Positions 21,107 through 30,600 of a stretch of DNA of 40,363 nucleotides are shown piece by piece. The notes beneath the pieces were generated by a model. It made no database searches. It saw only the letters and a list, made by a program, of their open reading frames with translations, and had not been told where the DNA came from. The position numbers were made by a program, and so were the translations under genes. This DNA comes from Terriglobales bacterium. Lineage in GTDB: Bacteria > Acidobacteriota > Terriglobia > Terriglobales > Acidobacteriaceae. Numbering within the stretch: the first letter of the stretch is position 1; each line of letters opens with the position of its first letter. The stretch covers positions 1 through 40,363 of the forward strand of contig DATIGQ010000135.1 of NCBI GenBank assembly GCA_035454605.1. Reading direction: 5' to 3'.

Positions 21107-22093
21107 ATGTCCAAGACCATTCTGCTTCGGCTCACAGGGAGCTTGGCGGTCCTGCTTCTGACGGTCGTCTCCTGCAGCCGCTCTCCGCACGACTCCGACG
21201 AGATGTACTACCTGGTAACGGCCAACAAGAAGGTGACGTACTGGCAGGAGGCGCGGGCCGGATTCGAGGAGGCCGCCCGCCAACTCAAGGTAAGGGCGGA
21301 ATTCGTCGGCCCGGACACCTACGATCCCGAGGCGCAGCAGGAGGAGTTCCACAAGATCGTGCAGAAGAAGCCGACCGGCATCCTGTTGTCGGCAGCCGAC
21401 CCCAAGCTGATGAAGCCGGAGATCGATGCGGCGGCAGCGGCGGGCATTAACGTCATCACACTGGACGCCGACGTCCCCGACAGCAAGCGATTGCTGTTCA
21501 TCGGCACCAACAACTATGAGGCCGGCAAGCTGGGCGGCGAGGTGCTGGCCAAGGCGCTGGGCGGCAAGGGCAACGTGGTGGTGTTCACCATGCCCGGGCA
21601 AGCCAATCTGCGGGAACGCCTGAACGGGTACCGGTCGGTTCTGGAAGCACATCCGGGAATCAAGATCGTGGAAGTCGTAGACATTCAAGGAAGTCCGACC
21701 ATGGCCTTTGACCGGACCAAGCAGATCCTGGACAAGTCCAAAGACGAGGTGCAGGCGTTCGTCTGCCTGGAAGCGTTGGCGGGTAAGGAGGTAGCGGAGG
21801 TGATCGACCGCCATGAGGCGCGCGGCAAGGTCGTGGTGGCTATGGACGCGGACGAGGGGACGCTGGACTGGATCGAGAGAGGCGGGATCGTCGCCACCAT
21901 CGCACAGAAACCCTATAGCATGGGTTTCAACGGGCTGAAGATGCTCGACCAGCTCTATCACAAGCAGGCCGGTCCGGCGGGAGAAGGCGCCCGCGCCGAG
22001 CTGCCCCAGTTCGTCGATACCGGGACCATGCTGGTGGACAAGTCCAACCTGGACGCCTTTCGCAAGTCGCTGGCAGGGAGCGCAGGCAAGTAG
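21107..22093 (+). CDS. sugar-type ABC transporter substrate-binding lipoprotein (orphan)
   Basis: A 328-residue periplasmic binding protein of the ribose/LacI-like family. The lipobox is VVSC (Cys23). The body has FEEAARQLKVRAEFVGPDTYD, KKPTGILLSAADPKLMKP, GINVITLDADVPDSKRLLFIGTNN and GNVVVFTMPGQANLRERLNGY, standard landmarks of Peripla_BP_4 proteins. ATG 21107 is chosen because AAGGAG lies six bases upstream; TTG 21101 is an alternative. No permease or ATPase gene is nearby, so it must work with a distant transporter or serve as a sensor. It lies between the SYLF gene and a remnant of a SYLF gene, which suggests a past insertion or rearrangement. Confidence 0.88.
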   Translation: MSKTILLRLTGSLAVLLLTVVSCSRSPHDSDEMYYLVTANKKVTYWQEARAGFEEAARQLKVRAEFVGPDTYDPEAQQEEFHKIVQKKPTGILLSAADPKLMKPEIDAAAAAGINVITLDADVPDSKRLLFIGTNNYEAGKLGGEVLAKALGGKGNVVVFTMPGQANLRERLNGYRSVLEAHPGIKIVEVVDIQGSPTMAFDRTKQILDKSKDEVQAFVCLEALAGKEVAEVIDRHEARGKVVVAMDADEGTLDWIERGGIVATIAQKPYSMGFNGLKMLDQLYHKQAGPAGEGARAELPQFVDTGTMLVDKSNLDAFRKSLAGSAGK

Positions 22094-22125
22094 GCCCGTG
22101 GCTGCTCCCGACCGATGGCTGGAAT

Positions 22126-22181
22126 CCCTGCTGAACTCGAAGAGGCCGAAGGACCTGTCCAACGCGAAGTCGCTGGCGTAG
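22126..22181 (+). pseudogene. remnant of a second SYLF gene (3' end only)
   Basis: These 56 bases align without gaps to 20875-20930, the last 56 bases of the SYLF gene, with only a handful of substitutions. The translation SLLNSKRPKDLSNAKSLA keeps the frame and ends in TAG. Nothing upstream resembles the rest of the gene. The two copies flank the binding-protein gene as direct repeats. Confidence 0.75.
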
Positions 22182-22184
22182 GGA

Positions 22185-22964
22185 TTAGGGCCGGATGCGC
22201 GGACGATAGCCGAGTTCGCGGGAAATACGGCGGGCAGCCTCGCGCACCAAGCTGGCGATGCGAGGCAGGCCGGCGCGGGTCAATTCACTGGTGGCGCCGC
22301 TGACACCCACGCTGGCCTCGACCTGGCCGGAGCTGTCGAACACCGGGGCGGCCACACAACGCACACCCAGACTGTTCTCCTCCTCGTCCACCGCGTAGCC
22401 CTGGGCACGGACACGCTCGAACTCGCGGTGAAGGCGGGCATGCGAGGTGATGCTGCGAGGCGTCCTCCGAGGAAGGTGGCGACCACGCAGCAACGCCTCC
22501 AATTCCTCTTCCGGCAAAAAGGCCACCAGGGCCTTGCCAACGCTGGTGGTGTGAATATCGACTCGCTTGCCCACCCAGGTGTCCATCTTGATGAAGCCGG
22601 CCGCCTCCGCTTTCTGGATGTAGACGGCCTCCGCGTGGTCGAGAATAGCCAGGTGGGCACTCAAGCCGGTCTGCCCTGCCAAGTGGCGCAGGATGGGCAG
22701 CGCCAGTTCGCGAAGGTCCAGGCCCGCCAGCGTGGCATGACTGAGACTGAGCACCTTGAGGCCTAAGCGGTACTTCCCGGTTTCGCGATCGCGGCGCAGG
22801 TACCCGGCATGTTCCAGAGTCCGCAGGATGTAGCTGGCAGAACTCTTGGGGATCCGCAGGTGCCGGCTAATCTCGGCGTTGGTCATGCCCCCACCTTGGT
22901 GGCCCACACCTTCGAGCATGGCCAGAGCGCGCTGGACGGCGGTGGCGGGAGTTTCCTTCGACAT
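22185..22964 (-). CDS. iclR: IclR family transcriptional regulator of the glyoxylate shunt
   Basis: A 259-residue regulator with an N-terminal winged helix (AEISRHLRIPKSSASYILRTLEHAGYLRR) and a C-terminal effector domain (AHLAILDHAEAVYIQKAEA, HTTSVGKALVAFLPEEEL, GYAVDEEENSLGVRCVAAPVFD), the usual IclR order and length. It is divergent from aceB-aceA, the classic target of IclR. ATG 22964 is chosen because a TATAAT box at 23010-23015 would put the transcription start just downstream of the longer TTG 23006 start. Three GTTCA-N6-TGAAC-type sites in the shared spacer are its probable operators, one covering its own promoter. The symbol is assigned from context and family. Confidence 0.9.
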   Translation of the reverse strand: MSKETPATAVQRALAMLEGVGHQGGGMTNAEISRHLRIPKSSASYILRTLEHAGYLRRDRETGKYRLGLKVLSLSHATLAGLDLRELALPILRHLAGQTGLSAHLAILDHAEAVYIQKAEAAGFIKMDTWVGKRVDIHTTSVGKALVAFLPEEELEALLRGRHLPRRTPRSITSHARLHREFERVRAQGYAVDEEENSLGVRCVAAPVFDSSGQVEASVGVSGATSELTRAGLPRIASLVREAARRISRELGYRPRIRP

Positions 22965-23009
22965 GTTGCGGACCAAGCCTTGTAGCGCCGGCGGTCCTTC
23001 CTCCAAGAC

Positions 23010-23015
23010 ATTATA
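23010..23015 (-). promoter_or_regulatory. -10 box of iclR
   Basis: TATAAT on the minus strand, 46 bases before ATG 22964. The -35 region falls in operator 1, where there is no good consensus hexamer. Confidence 0.5.
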
Positions 23016-23025
23016 GCGAATTCGT

Positions 23026-23041
23026 GTTCACGATATTGAAC
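23026..23041. promoter_or_regulatory. IclR-type operator 1
   Basis: GTTCACGATATTGAAC, an inverted repeat GTTCA-N6-TGAAC. It lies just upstream of the iclR -10 box and eight bases before the aceB -35, so binding could repress both promoters. Confidence 0.6.
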
Positions 23042-23048
23042 GACAGGG

Positions 23049-23077
23049 TTGACACTCCCGGGTCACGCTTTTAAGGT
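23049..23077 (+). promoter_or_regulatory. probable aceB promoter
   Basis: Exact -35 TTGACA (23049-23054), 17-base spacer, weak -10 TAAGGT (23072-23077). A weak -10 would suit a regulated promoter. Confidence 0.45.
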
Positions 23078-23084
23078 AGAAAAG

Positions 23085-23100
23085 GTACACGGTATTGTAT
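23085..23100. promoter_or_regulatory. IclR-type operator 2 (degenerate)
   Basis: GTACACGGTATTGTAT matches operator 1 at 12 of 16 positions and lies 20 bases from operator 3 (centre to centre), next to the expected transcription start. Confidence 0.4.
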
Positions 23101-23104
23101 GTAT

Positions 23105-23120
23105 GTTCAACATATTGAAC
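23105..23120. promoter_or_regulatory. IclR-type operator 3
   Basis: GTTCAACATATTGAAC, matching operator 1 at 14 of 16 positions. It is the core of a longer perfect inverted repeat (GTATGTTCAA / TTGAACATAC, 23101-23124) downstream of the likely start, a position suited to roadblock repression. Confidence 0.65.
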
Positions 23121-23170
23121 ATACTGAATGGGCTTTACGTCACGCGAATCCCTGCAGAGGAGGTACTGGA

Positions 23171-24754
23171 ATGAACGCCGCGCCCGCAATCGAGATCAGG
23201 CTGGACCCGAGGATGAACCGCGCCCCGGAGGGGTTCCGGGCGGAGGCCGATCTACCCAGCGGCTTTGCTGACTTGCTGGCCGCGCTTCACCGGCGCTTCA
23301 CGCCCTGGCAGCAGGAACTGATCGCAAAACGGGCCGAGATGCTGGCAGAGGCGCACCGCGGCCGCCTTCCCCAATATCTGGGGGAGTCCCCTGCTACGCG
23401 GGACGACTGGCGGATCGAGCTTCCGGAATGGTGCGCAGACCAGCGCAACCAGATGACCGGTCCGGCTGATGACGCGGAACTGGTGGTCAAGATGCTGAAC
23501 TCGGGCGCTCCCGGGGTGATGCTGGACCTGGAGGACTCGATGGCCAACTTCTGGCCCAGCCTCACGCAGGGGATCGAAAACATCCTAAGGGCGCTGCGGG
23601 GGGAGCTGACGTACTACGACGGCAAGCGGGAACGCCAGGTGAGCATCGAGCCGAGCCCGACGGTGATCTGGATCCGGCCGCGGGGCCTGCACCTGAGCCA
23701 GGCGGGGATCCTGCCGGATGAGCCTGTGGCGGCGCCGTTGTTCGATGTGGCCCGCATTGTCCACGCGGTGGACCCGGCGGAACTCAAGCATCCACTGGCG
23801 TTCTACATTCCAAAATCCGAGTCGGCCGAGGAAGCCCACTGGTGGCGCAATTTGTTCCAGGCGCTGGCCAAGGCGAAAGGCCTTCCCAAGGACGCCATCA
23901 AGTGCATGGCGCTGGTGGAATCTCACCCGCTCGCCTTCCAGATGGAAGAGTTCCTCTACACGCTGCGGGATCACATCCTGGGGCTGAACCTGGGCCGCTG
24001 GGACTACATGGCCAGCCTGATCCACTACAACTTGCACGACGCCAACTGGGTGCTGCCGGACCGCAACACCATCCCGCATGACGTTGCGTTCTTTCAGAAC
24101 CTGCGACTGCGCATTCCGGAGGTGTGCCACAAGCGCGGCGTGCTGGCCATCGGAGGGATGACGGCGCTGTATCCCAGCCGGGTGGATCCTGAGCTGAACG
24201 CCCGGGCGCTGGATGTGCTGCAGAAGGACAAGAAGAACGAGGCGGACTGCCTGATGGACGGCGCCTGGACGGGGCACCCGGACCAGAACGAGATCGCGGT
24301 GGAGCAGTTCCCGTATCCCAACCAGCTTTCCCGCCGGCCGGGCGATCCGATCGCGCACCCGGACCTCAGGCCTGTGCCTGAGGGCGTGGGAAAGACCACG
24401 GTCGCCGGCACGCGAGCGGCGGTTCGCACCGTGATCCGCTACCGCAACGGCGTGTTGAACGGCAAGGGCGCGAGTTTGCTGGATGGCTACATGGAAGACC
24501 TGGCGACGGACCGCATCTATCGGCTGATGATCGCGCAGCGGATGCGGCACCGCGGCCAGGTGAAGATCCTGGACGAGAACGGCCACTCCAACGTTCACAC
24601 ACCGGGACTGGTGAGCCAATTGTTTGACGAGGAACTGGAACGGATCCTGAGCGAACTGCCGAACGATGCGGGTGCAGAGACGATCGACCGCTACCGCGAA
24701 GCAAGGCAGCAGAGTGAGCGCATGATCGTGGAGGAGGAGTTCAATCCGGTGTGA
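23171..24754 (+). CDS. aceB: malate synthase A
   Basis: A 527-residue malate synthase of the A type, close to the usual length. It condenses glyoxylate with acetyl-CoA to malate, the second step of the glyoxylate shunt, in the cytoplasm. Landmarks are GVMLDLEDSMANFWPS, VIWIRPRGLHL, CMALVESHPLAFQMEEFLYTLR (the acidic Mg ligand region), LGLNLGRWDYMASL and MTALYPSRVDPELN, ending in YREARQQSERMIVEEEF. ATG 23171 follows AGAGGAGGT by about seven bases; an in-frame start at 23099 would run through the operator and is rejected. The gene is divergent from iclR and 71 bases ahead of aceA. Confidence 0.96.
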   Translation: MNAAPAIEIRLDPRMNRAPEGFRAEADLPSGFADLLAALHRRFTPWQQELIAKRAEMLAEAHRGRLPQYLGESPATRDDWRIELPEWCADQRNQMTGPADDAELVVKMLNSGAPGVMLDLEDSMANFWPSLTQGIENILRALRGELTYYDGKRERQVSIEPSPTVIWIRPRGLHLSQAGILPDEPVAAPLFDVARIVHAVDPAELKHPLAFYIPKSESAEEAHWWRNLFQALAKAKGLPKDAIKCMALVESHPLAFQMEEFLYTLRDHILGLNLGRWDYMASLIHYNLHDANWVLPDRNTIPHDVAFFQNLRLRIPEVCHKRGVLAIGGMTALYPSRVDPELNARALDVLQKDKKNEADCLMDGAWTGHPDQNEIAVEQFPYPNQLSRRPGDPIAHPDLRPVPEGVGKTTVAGTRAAVRTVIRYRNGVLNGKGASLLDGYMEDLATDRIYRLMIAQRMRHRGQVKILDENGHSNVHTPGLVSQLFDEELERILSELPNDAGAETIDRYREARQQSERMIVEEEFNPV

Positions 24755-24825
24755 TGAAAGCGACGGCCGGCGTTCGATGCGGCGAATCGTGACCAGCAGG
24801 ACTGAACTACGCCAAGGAGGTGAGC

Positions 24826-26175
24826 ATGGGAAGCAAGCGAAACGGACACGGGATCGAGCGTGACATGGGCATGCAGGAGAAACCGAAGAAAGCGAACGGG
24901 CATGGCGCGGTGTCGACATGGCAGGACGCGATCGAGCGCCCGTATTCTCCAGCGGACGTGCAGCGCCTGCGGGGCTCCGTGCGCATCGAGCACACACTGG
25001 CGCGGCGCGGAGCCGAACGTCTGCGGCGTCTGCTGGCCAGCGAGCCGTACGTGGCCGCCCTGGGCGCCCTCACCGGCAACCAGGCGGTGCAGCAAGTGCA
25101 AGCGGGGCTGAAGGCGATCTACGTCAGCGGATGGCAGGTGGCGGCCGACGCCAACGACGCCGGTCAGATGTATCCCGATCAGAGCCTGTATCCGGTCGAT
25201 AGCGTGCCGAACCTGGTGGGTCGCATCAATCGCGCGCTGCAGCGGGCCGACCAGATCCACCACGCCGAGGGCCGGGACGAGATCGACTGGTTCGCTCCGC
25301 TGGTGGCCGACGCGGAAGCCGGCTTTGGCAGCGCTCTGAACGCGTTTGAGTTGATGAAGGCCATGATCGAAGCCGGCGCCGCCTGCGTCCACTTCGAGGA
25401 TCAACTGGCGTCCGCGAAGAAGTGCGGACACCTGGGGGGTAAGGTCCTGGTGCCGACCGAGGAGTTCATCCGCAAGCTGGTGGCGGCCCGGCTGGCCGCC
25501 GACGTGATGGGCGTTCCCACGCTCTTGATGGCCCGAACCGATGCCAACAGTGCCACGCTGATCACCAGCGACGTTGACGAACGCGACCGGCGGTTCTTCA
25601 GCGGAGGCCGCACGAAAGAGGGATTCTTCCAGATCTCCGGCGGGCTGGAAGTGGCCATCGCGCGCGCGCTGGCATACGCCCCTTACGCCGACATGATCTG
25701 GTGCGAGACCGCGCATCCCGACCTGCAGGAAGCTCGGCGATTCGCGGAAGCCGTGCTGGAACGCTTCCCGGGGAAGCCGCTGGCCTACAACTGCTCACCG
25801 TCGTTCAACTGGAAGAAGAACCTGGACGACGCCACCATTGCCCGCTTCCAGCAAGAGCTGGCGGCCATGGGCTACAAGTTCCAGTTCGTGACCCTGGCCG
25901 GATTCCACTCTTTGAACCTGGTGATGTTCGATCTGGCGCGGGGCTACAGGGACGAAGGCATGTCTGCCTATTGCCGGCTGCAGGAAGCCGAGTTCCGGAA
26001 TGAGCGGGAAACAGGCTACGCTGCGGTGAAACACCAGCGATTCGTGGGCACCGGGTATTTCGACGACGTGGCGCGGACCATCGCGGGCGGCGCGACCTCT
26101 ACGGAAGCGCTGCATGGCTCGACGGAGGAGGAGCAGTTCACGAACCAGAGCACGGGTATCGAGGTCCGCCCGTAG
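24826..26175 (+). CDS. aceA: isocitrate lyase
   Basis: A 449-residue isocitrate lyase that splits isocitrate into glyoxylate and succinate, the first step of the shunt. The catalytic loop is KKCGHLGG with Cys200, followed by [20 protein letters not shown]; others are [51 protein letters not shown] and [11 protein letters not shown]. The N-terminus has about 20 extra residues rich in Lys and Gly. ATG 24826 follows AAGGAGG by five bases; GTG 24820 overlaps the site and is rejected. It is cotranscribed with aceB. The pair enables growth on acetate and other two-carbon sources. Confidence 0.97.
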   Translation: MGSKRNGHGIERDMGMQEKPKKANGHGAVSTWQDAIERPYSPADVQRLRGSVRIEHTLARRGAERLRRLLASEPYVAALGALTGNQAVQQVQAGLKAIYVSGWQVAADANDAGQMYPDQSLYPVDSVPNLVGRINRALQRADQIHHAEGRDEIDWFAPLVADAEAGFGSALNAFELMKAMIEAGAACVHFEDQLASAKKCGHLGGKVLVPTEEFIRKLVAARLAADVMGVPTLLMARTDANSATLITSDVDERDRRFFSGGRTKEGFFQISGGLEVAIARALAYAPYADMIWCETAHPDLQEARRFAEAVLERFPGKPLAYNCSPSFNWKKNLDDATIARFQQELAAMGYKFQFVTLAGFHSLNLVMFDLARGYRDEGMSAYCRLQEAEFRNERETGYAAVKHQRFVGTGYFDDVARTIAGGATSTEALHGSTEEEQFTNQSTGIEVRP

Positions 26176-26249
26176 GCAGCGCGGGGCCCGGCCTCCTCTT
26201 GGCCATGGTTAGACCCGGTTGCGGGTATCATGCTCGCTCCGGGTGGTGA

Positions 26250-27485
26250 ATGGATACGGTGCGGCGCTGGAAACTCCTTCTCCTGCTGTGCGCGGCAGAC
26301 TTCATGGCCTACGTGGCCATTTTCTCTGTGCCGCCGGTCATCGGGGAACTGGCGCGGCATTTCCATGTGGACTACGAGCGGGCGGGGCTGATGATGACCG
26401 CCTACTCGGTGGTGCGCACGGCGGCGAGCCTGGCCGCCGGCATCTACAGCGACCGCTACGGAGTAAAGCGGTTCGTGCTCGCCGGACTGGGCCTGGTGGC
26501 GGCGGCAGGATACTTCTCTGCTCACGCGCCCAGCTTCGGGTGGCTGCTGGTTTGCCGGGTGCTGATCGGAGTCGGGGCCACGGTGGTATTCGTGCCCGGC
26601 CTGGCGGCCGCCATTCACATGCTGCCCCGGGAGCGCGTGAACCTGGCCAGCGGCTCGTTTCTGAGCTCGCTCTACCTGGGAATGTCGGTGGCGCTGCTGG
26701 CGACGCCGATGCTGGCGGAACGGCTGGGCTGGCAACGCGCGTTCGAACTGTACGCCGCGGTGACCATCGCAGTAGGGGCGGCGTTCCTGCTGTTCACGCG
26801 CGGCGAAAGCCTCCGCAAGGAACCGGGACCCGTGGCCGCCACGCCACGCTCACCGGTTCGCGCGCTTCTAGGAACGCCGTTGCTGCTGGCCTCCGGCGTT
26901 TATTTCCTGTTCCTGTTCCAAACCTATGGGCTGCTCACGTGGCTGCCGGAATACCTGAAGGTGGTGCGGCAGTACTCGCCGCCGGAGGTGGGTTCGGTCT
27001 CCATGCTGCTGGGCGTGGTGCTCATCCCCGGCTCAGTGTTCGCCGGCTGGCTGAGCGACCGCGTGGGCGCCTGGGGCGTGGCGGTGGCGGGATCGCTGAT
27101 CTGTGCGGTGTGCCCCGCGCTGCTGGTGATGTATCCGGAGATGACGATCGGGCAGGTGTCCACCGTTGTCTTCTGGAAGGCGGTGGGGACAAGCATGATC
27201 GCCGTGCCGCTGGCCGGCCTGCTGGCCCACCTGGTGCCGGCTTCCGACAGCGGCAAAGCTGTGGGCCTGGCTCACACGGCGGGCTATGCGGGCTCGATCG
27301 TCTCCACCTACCTGGGCGGGTATCTGCTGCAACGCTTCGGCAATTACGACTGGCCGTTCGGCATTTTTTCCGTCTCGATGATCGTCAACCTGGGAATGCT
27401 GGCACTGCTGCGCGGACCATTCCGAAAGGCTCGAGTAGCGGCAGCCAGTGGCGCGGAGAAGGAACCGGCGCCGGCGCGCGCGTGA
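26250..27485 (+). CDS. MFS transporter
   Basis: A 411-residue major facilitator with about 12 membrane helices and the inter-domain loop at 190-205 (ESLRKEPGPVAATPRSP). The motif GIYSDRYGVKR between helices 2 and 3 is the MFS signature (G-x-x-x-D-R-x-G-x-x-R), and GWLSDRVGAWG repeats it in the second half. The fold looks like the CynX/nitrate or anion-exchange type, but the substrate is not determinable. It starts 74 bases after aceA and points the same way, so a role in uptake of a C2 or C4 acid is plausible but unproven. GGGTGG precedes the ATG at 26250. Confidence 0.9.
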   Translation: MDTVRRWKLLLLLCAADFMAYVAIFSVPPVIGELARHFHVDYERAGLMMTAYSVVRTAASLAAGIYSDRYGVKRFVLAGLGLVAAAGYFSAHAPSFGWLLVCRVLIGVGATVVFVPGLAAAIHMLPRERVNLASGSFLSSLYLGMSVALLATPMLAERLGWQRAFELYAAVTIAVGAAFLLFTRGESLRKEPGPVAATPRSPVRALLGTPLLLASGVYFLFLFQTYGLLTWLPEYLKVVRQYSPPEVGSVSMLLGVVLIPGSVFAGWLSDRVGAWGVAVAGSLICAVCPALLVMYPEMTIGQVSTVVFWKAVGTSMIAVPLAGLLAHLVPASDSGKAVGLAHTAGYAGSIVSTYLGGYLLQRFGNYDWPFGIFSVSMIVNLGMLALLRGPFRKARVAAASGAEKEPAPARA

Positions 27486-27542
27486 GACGGTGGGCAACGA
27501 GGCGTGCAGGGCCGCCATATCCCTTGAATCTTGCCGGATTCG

Positions 27543-27571
27543 TTGACATTGCAAGCAGCGAATTGATAGCG
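27543..27571 (+). promoter_or_regulatory. possible promoter of the TonB receptor gene
   Basis: Exact -35 TTGACA at 27543-27548 with a poor -10 (ATAGCG) 17 bases later. The receptor ATG is at 27644, leaving a leader of about 65 bases. Confidence 0.3.
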
Positions 27572-27643
27572 TTTGCCTCCATTCCGAATCCTTGGCCGTG
27601 AGGGACATTCGGCCAGCGGCGGGCCAGACTGCAGGAGAGTCCT

Positions 27644-30600
27644 ATGACACGACGGAAGAGTGTGCGTTTCGCAGTTCCATGCCTGGTTCTGACGTTGTTC
27701 ACCCTGACCTCGACCACGTTCGCCCAGACAACGGGAAGCATTTTCGGCCGGGCGGCCGACCCGAGCGGCGCCGTGGTCGCCGGAGCATCGGTCACGGTCA
27801 CCAATCAGGCGACGGGGCAGTCACGACAGGCGACGACGGATGCCAACGGCGAGTACAACGTGCCGCTGTTGCCGGTGGGTACGTACTCGGTCACGGGCGA
27901 CAAGCAGGGATTCGAGAAATTCACGCAGCGTACTGTGGTGGTGCCCGTTAACACCAATGTGCGCGTGGACATGACCTTTGCGGTGGGTAAGGTAACGGAG
28001 GCAGTGGAAGTGGTGGGCGGCGCCGAGATCGTGGAAACGCGCAGCTCGACGCTCGGCAAGGTGATTGACGAGCGCAAGATTCGCGAACTGCCGTTGAACG
28101 ACCGCAACTTCCTGAATTTCGCCACCCTGCAGCCGGGCGTGGTTCCGGCCGCTGAGATCACCTCCAACAACACTCCGGATACCGGCGGCGGCGTGAACAA
28201 GGCGTTCCAGGTAAACGGTCTGCGGCTGCAGTCGAACAACTTCCTGCTGGACGGCGTGGACAACAACGAACCCTTCCTGGGAACCGCCATGGCCTCGCCC
28301 TCGCCGGATGCCCTGGACGAGTTCAAGATCCAGACCAGCCTGTACAGCGCGGAGTTTGGCGGCGGGGGCGGATCGATCGTCAACATCATTACCAAGGGCG
28401 GCACCAACGAGTGGCATGGAGTTGTGTACGAGTTTTTCCGCAACGACGCGCTGGACGCGCAGGGAACCTTTGCGTTGCAGAAGGAAAAGCTGCGCCGCAA
28501 CCAGTTCGGGTTCTCGCTCGGTGGTCCGATCCGGAAAGACAAGACGTTCATTTTCGGCAACTACGAAGGGTTCCGGAAGCGGGAAGGGCAAACCCAGCGC
28601 ACTACGGTGCCGACGCTGGTGGAACGCGGAGGAACAGTAGGAATCGCTCCGGGTACGGCCATGACCGCGCCGCAGGCCGGGCGGCTGAATGCGCGGCCGG
28701 GATGCGCGGGCGATATCACCGGGGCGGGCGGGACCGCTCCGGCGGATGGCGTGCTATGGTCGGCAGCGTTTCCCGGGGGTGTAATTCCGGTTTCCTGTTT
28801 CGACCCCTCGGCGGCCGCGATTCTCGACGAACTGATCCCGGAGCCGAATACCGGCACGAATCAATTCACCTCTTCGCCGGCCACGGCCAACAACAGTAAT
28901 CAATTCACGCTGCGGCTGGACCAGAATTTCTCCGACAAGAATTCGCTTTCGGTGCGTTACCACTTTCTGGATGGCGATGGCATGCGTTTCTTCACCAACA
29001 CGCTGTTCAATATTCCCATCCAAACACCGGATTTCCCGCTGGCTGACGAATTTCGCATTCAGAACCTGGCGGTCTCGGACACGCACCTTTTCTCGCCAAC
29101 GCTGACCAACGAGTTCCACTTCGGATTCAATCGGGGACTGTTCGACAGCGCCATTCCGGTGACGCCGCGCGATCCCGCGTCGTTCGGGTTTGTGTTGCCC
29201 TCCACCAAAGCCGTGAGCAACATGCCGCTGGTCGCCATCGCCGGCATGTCGTCGTACGGAACGTTCAACGATTCACCTTCGTTCCGGCGCGAGAACGTGT
29301 TCCAGTTCCAGGACAACGTGAACTGGGTGCGCGGGCGGCACACCATCAAGTTCGGGTTCTCGTACCTCAAGACGCAGATGGATATTCCTTCCAGCGACTC
29401 CATCGCAGAGGGCGCCTTTCTGTTCGTGCCCGACTCGACAGGCAACCCATTCGCCAACTTCCTGCTGGGTGAACCCAACCTGTTCTTCCAGGGAAGTGGC
29501 GTGACTACGCGCGAGTGGCGCTTCGACGCGTTCCACTGGTTCTTCCAGGATGACGTCCGGGTTACGCGTAACTTCACGCTGAACCTCGGCCTGCGCTACG
29601 AGCTGAACCGGCCGGCGACCGACACGCAGGACCGCGTGGTAGCTTTCCGGCCCGGGCAAACCTCTACGGTGAACACGGCAGCGTCCCCGGGACTGCTGTT
29701 CGTGGGCGACCCGGGAATCACGCGTTCCACCATCGAGACGGACAAGAACAACTTCGCTCCCCGCTTGGGCTTCGCCTGGGATGTGCGCGGCGACGGCAAG
29801 GTGAGTGTGCGCGGCGGCTACGGAATCTTCTACGACCGGGTGATCGGACTGGTGCCGTTCCAGTTCGGTCTGGTGCCGCCCTTCTTCCCCATCCCCACGC
29901 TGCCCAACCCGTTCATTGCGACCTTCAGCGATCCGTTCGGCGGTGGAAGCCCGTTCACCGGCCTCACGGCGCAGGAAGTGGCCGACCTGAACCTGTTCCC
30001 ACTGTTCTCCTTCGTGCAGGTGCTCGATCCCGGCTTCCGCTCGCCCTACGTGCAGCAGTGGAACACTACGGTGCAATGGGAGGCGGTGAAGGACCTGGTG
30101 TTCGAATTGGGCTACGTGGGTACGAAGTCCACCAAACTGGTGCAGGCCGTGAACCTCAACACGGACGCCAACCACGCCTTCGCCGCACCCTTCTTCCCGT
30201 TTTTCTTCCAGTTGAGCAATTACCAGACGACCGGCGCGGGGAACTTTCACGCCCTGCAGTTGAGCGCCAACAAGCGCTTCAGCCACGGGTTGACGCTGCT
30301 GAGCTCGTACACCTGGGGCCACTCCATCGACAACGCCTCGCAGCCGGTGAACTTCCTGAACCCGACGGGCGAAGCGCCCTTCCCGCAGAACCGCACGCGG
30401 CTGGACCTGGAACGGGCACGCTCTTCCTACGACGCCCGGCATCGCTGGGTAACCAGCTTCCTGTATGAACTGCCGTGGTTCCGGGACCGTCGCGACGCCG
30501 TGGGGCAAATCCTGGGTGGATGGAATACCAACGGTATTCTTACCGTGCAGTCGGGCGTACCGTTCACGCCACTGACCGGTGGGGATACGAATTGTGACGG

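Noticed and set aside
22965-23006. TTG 23006 as the iclR start
   Set aside because: It would lie next to or upstream of the transcription start predicted from TATAAT at 23010-23015; ATG 22964 fits the family N-terminus better.
23585-24997. 470-residue minus-strand frame opposite aceB
   Set aside because: Antisense shadow of malate synthase with no motif of its own.
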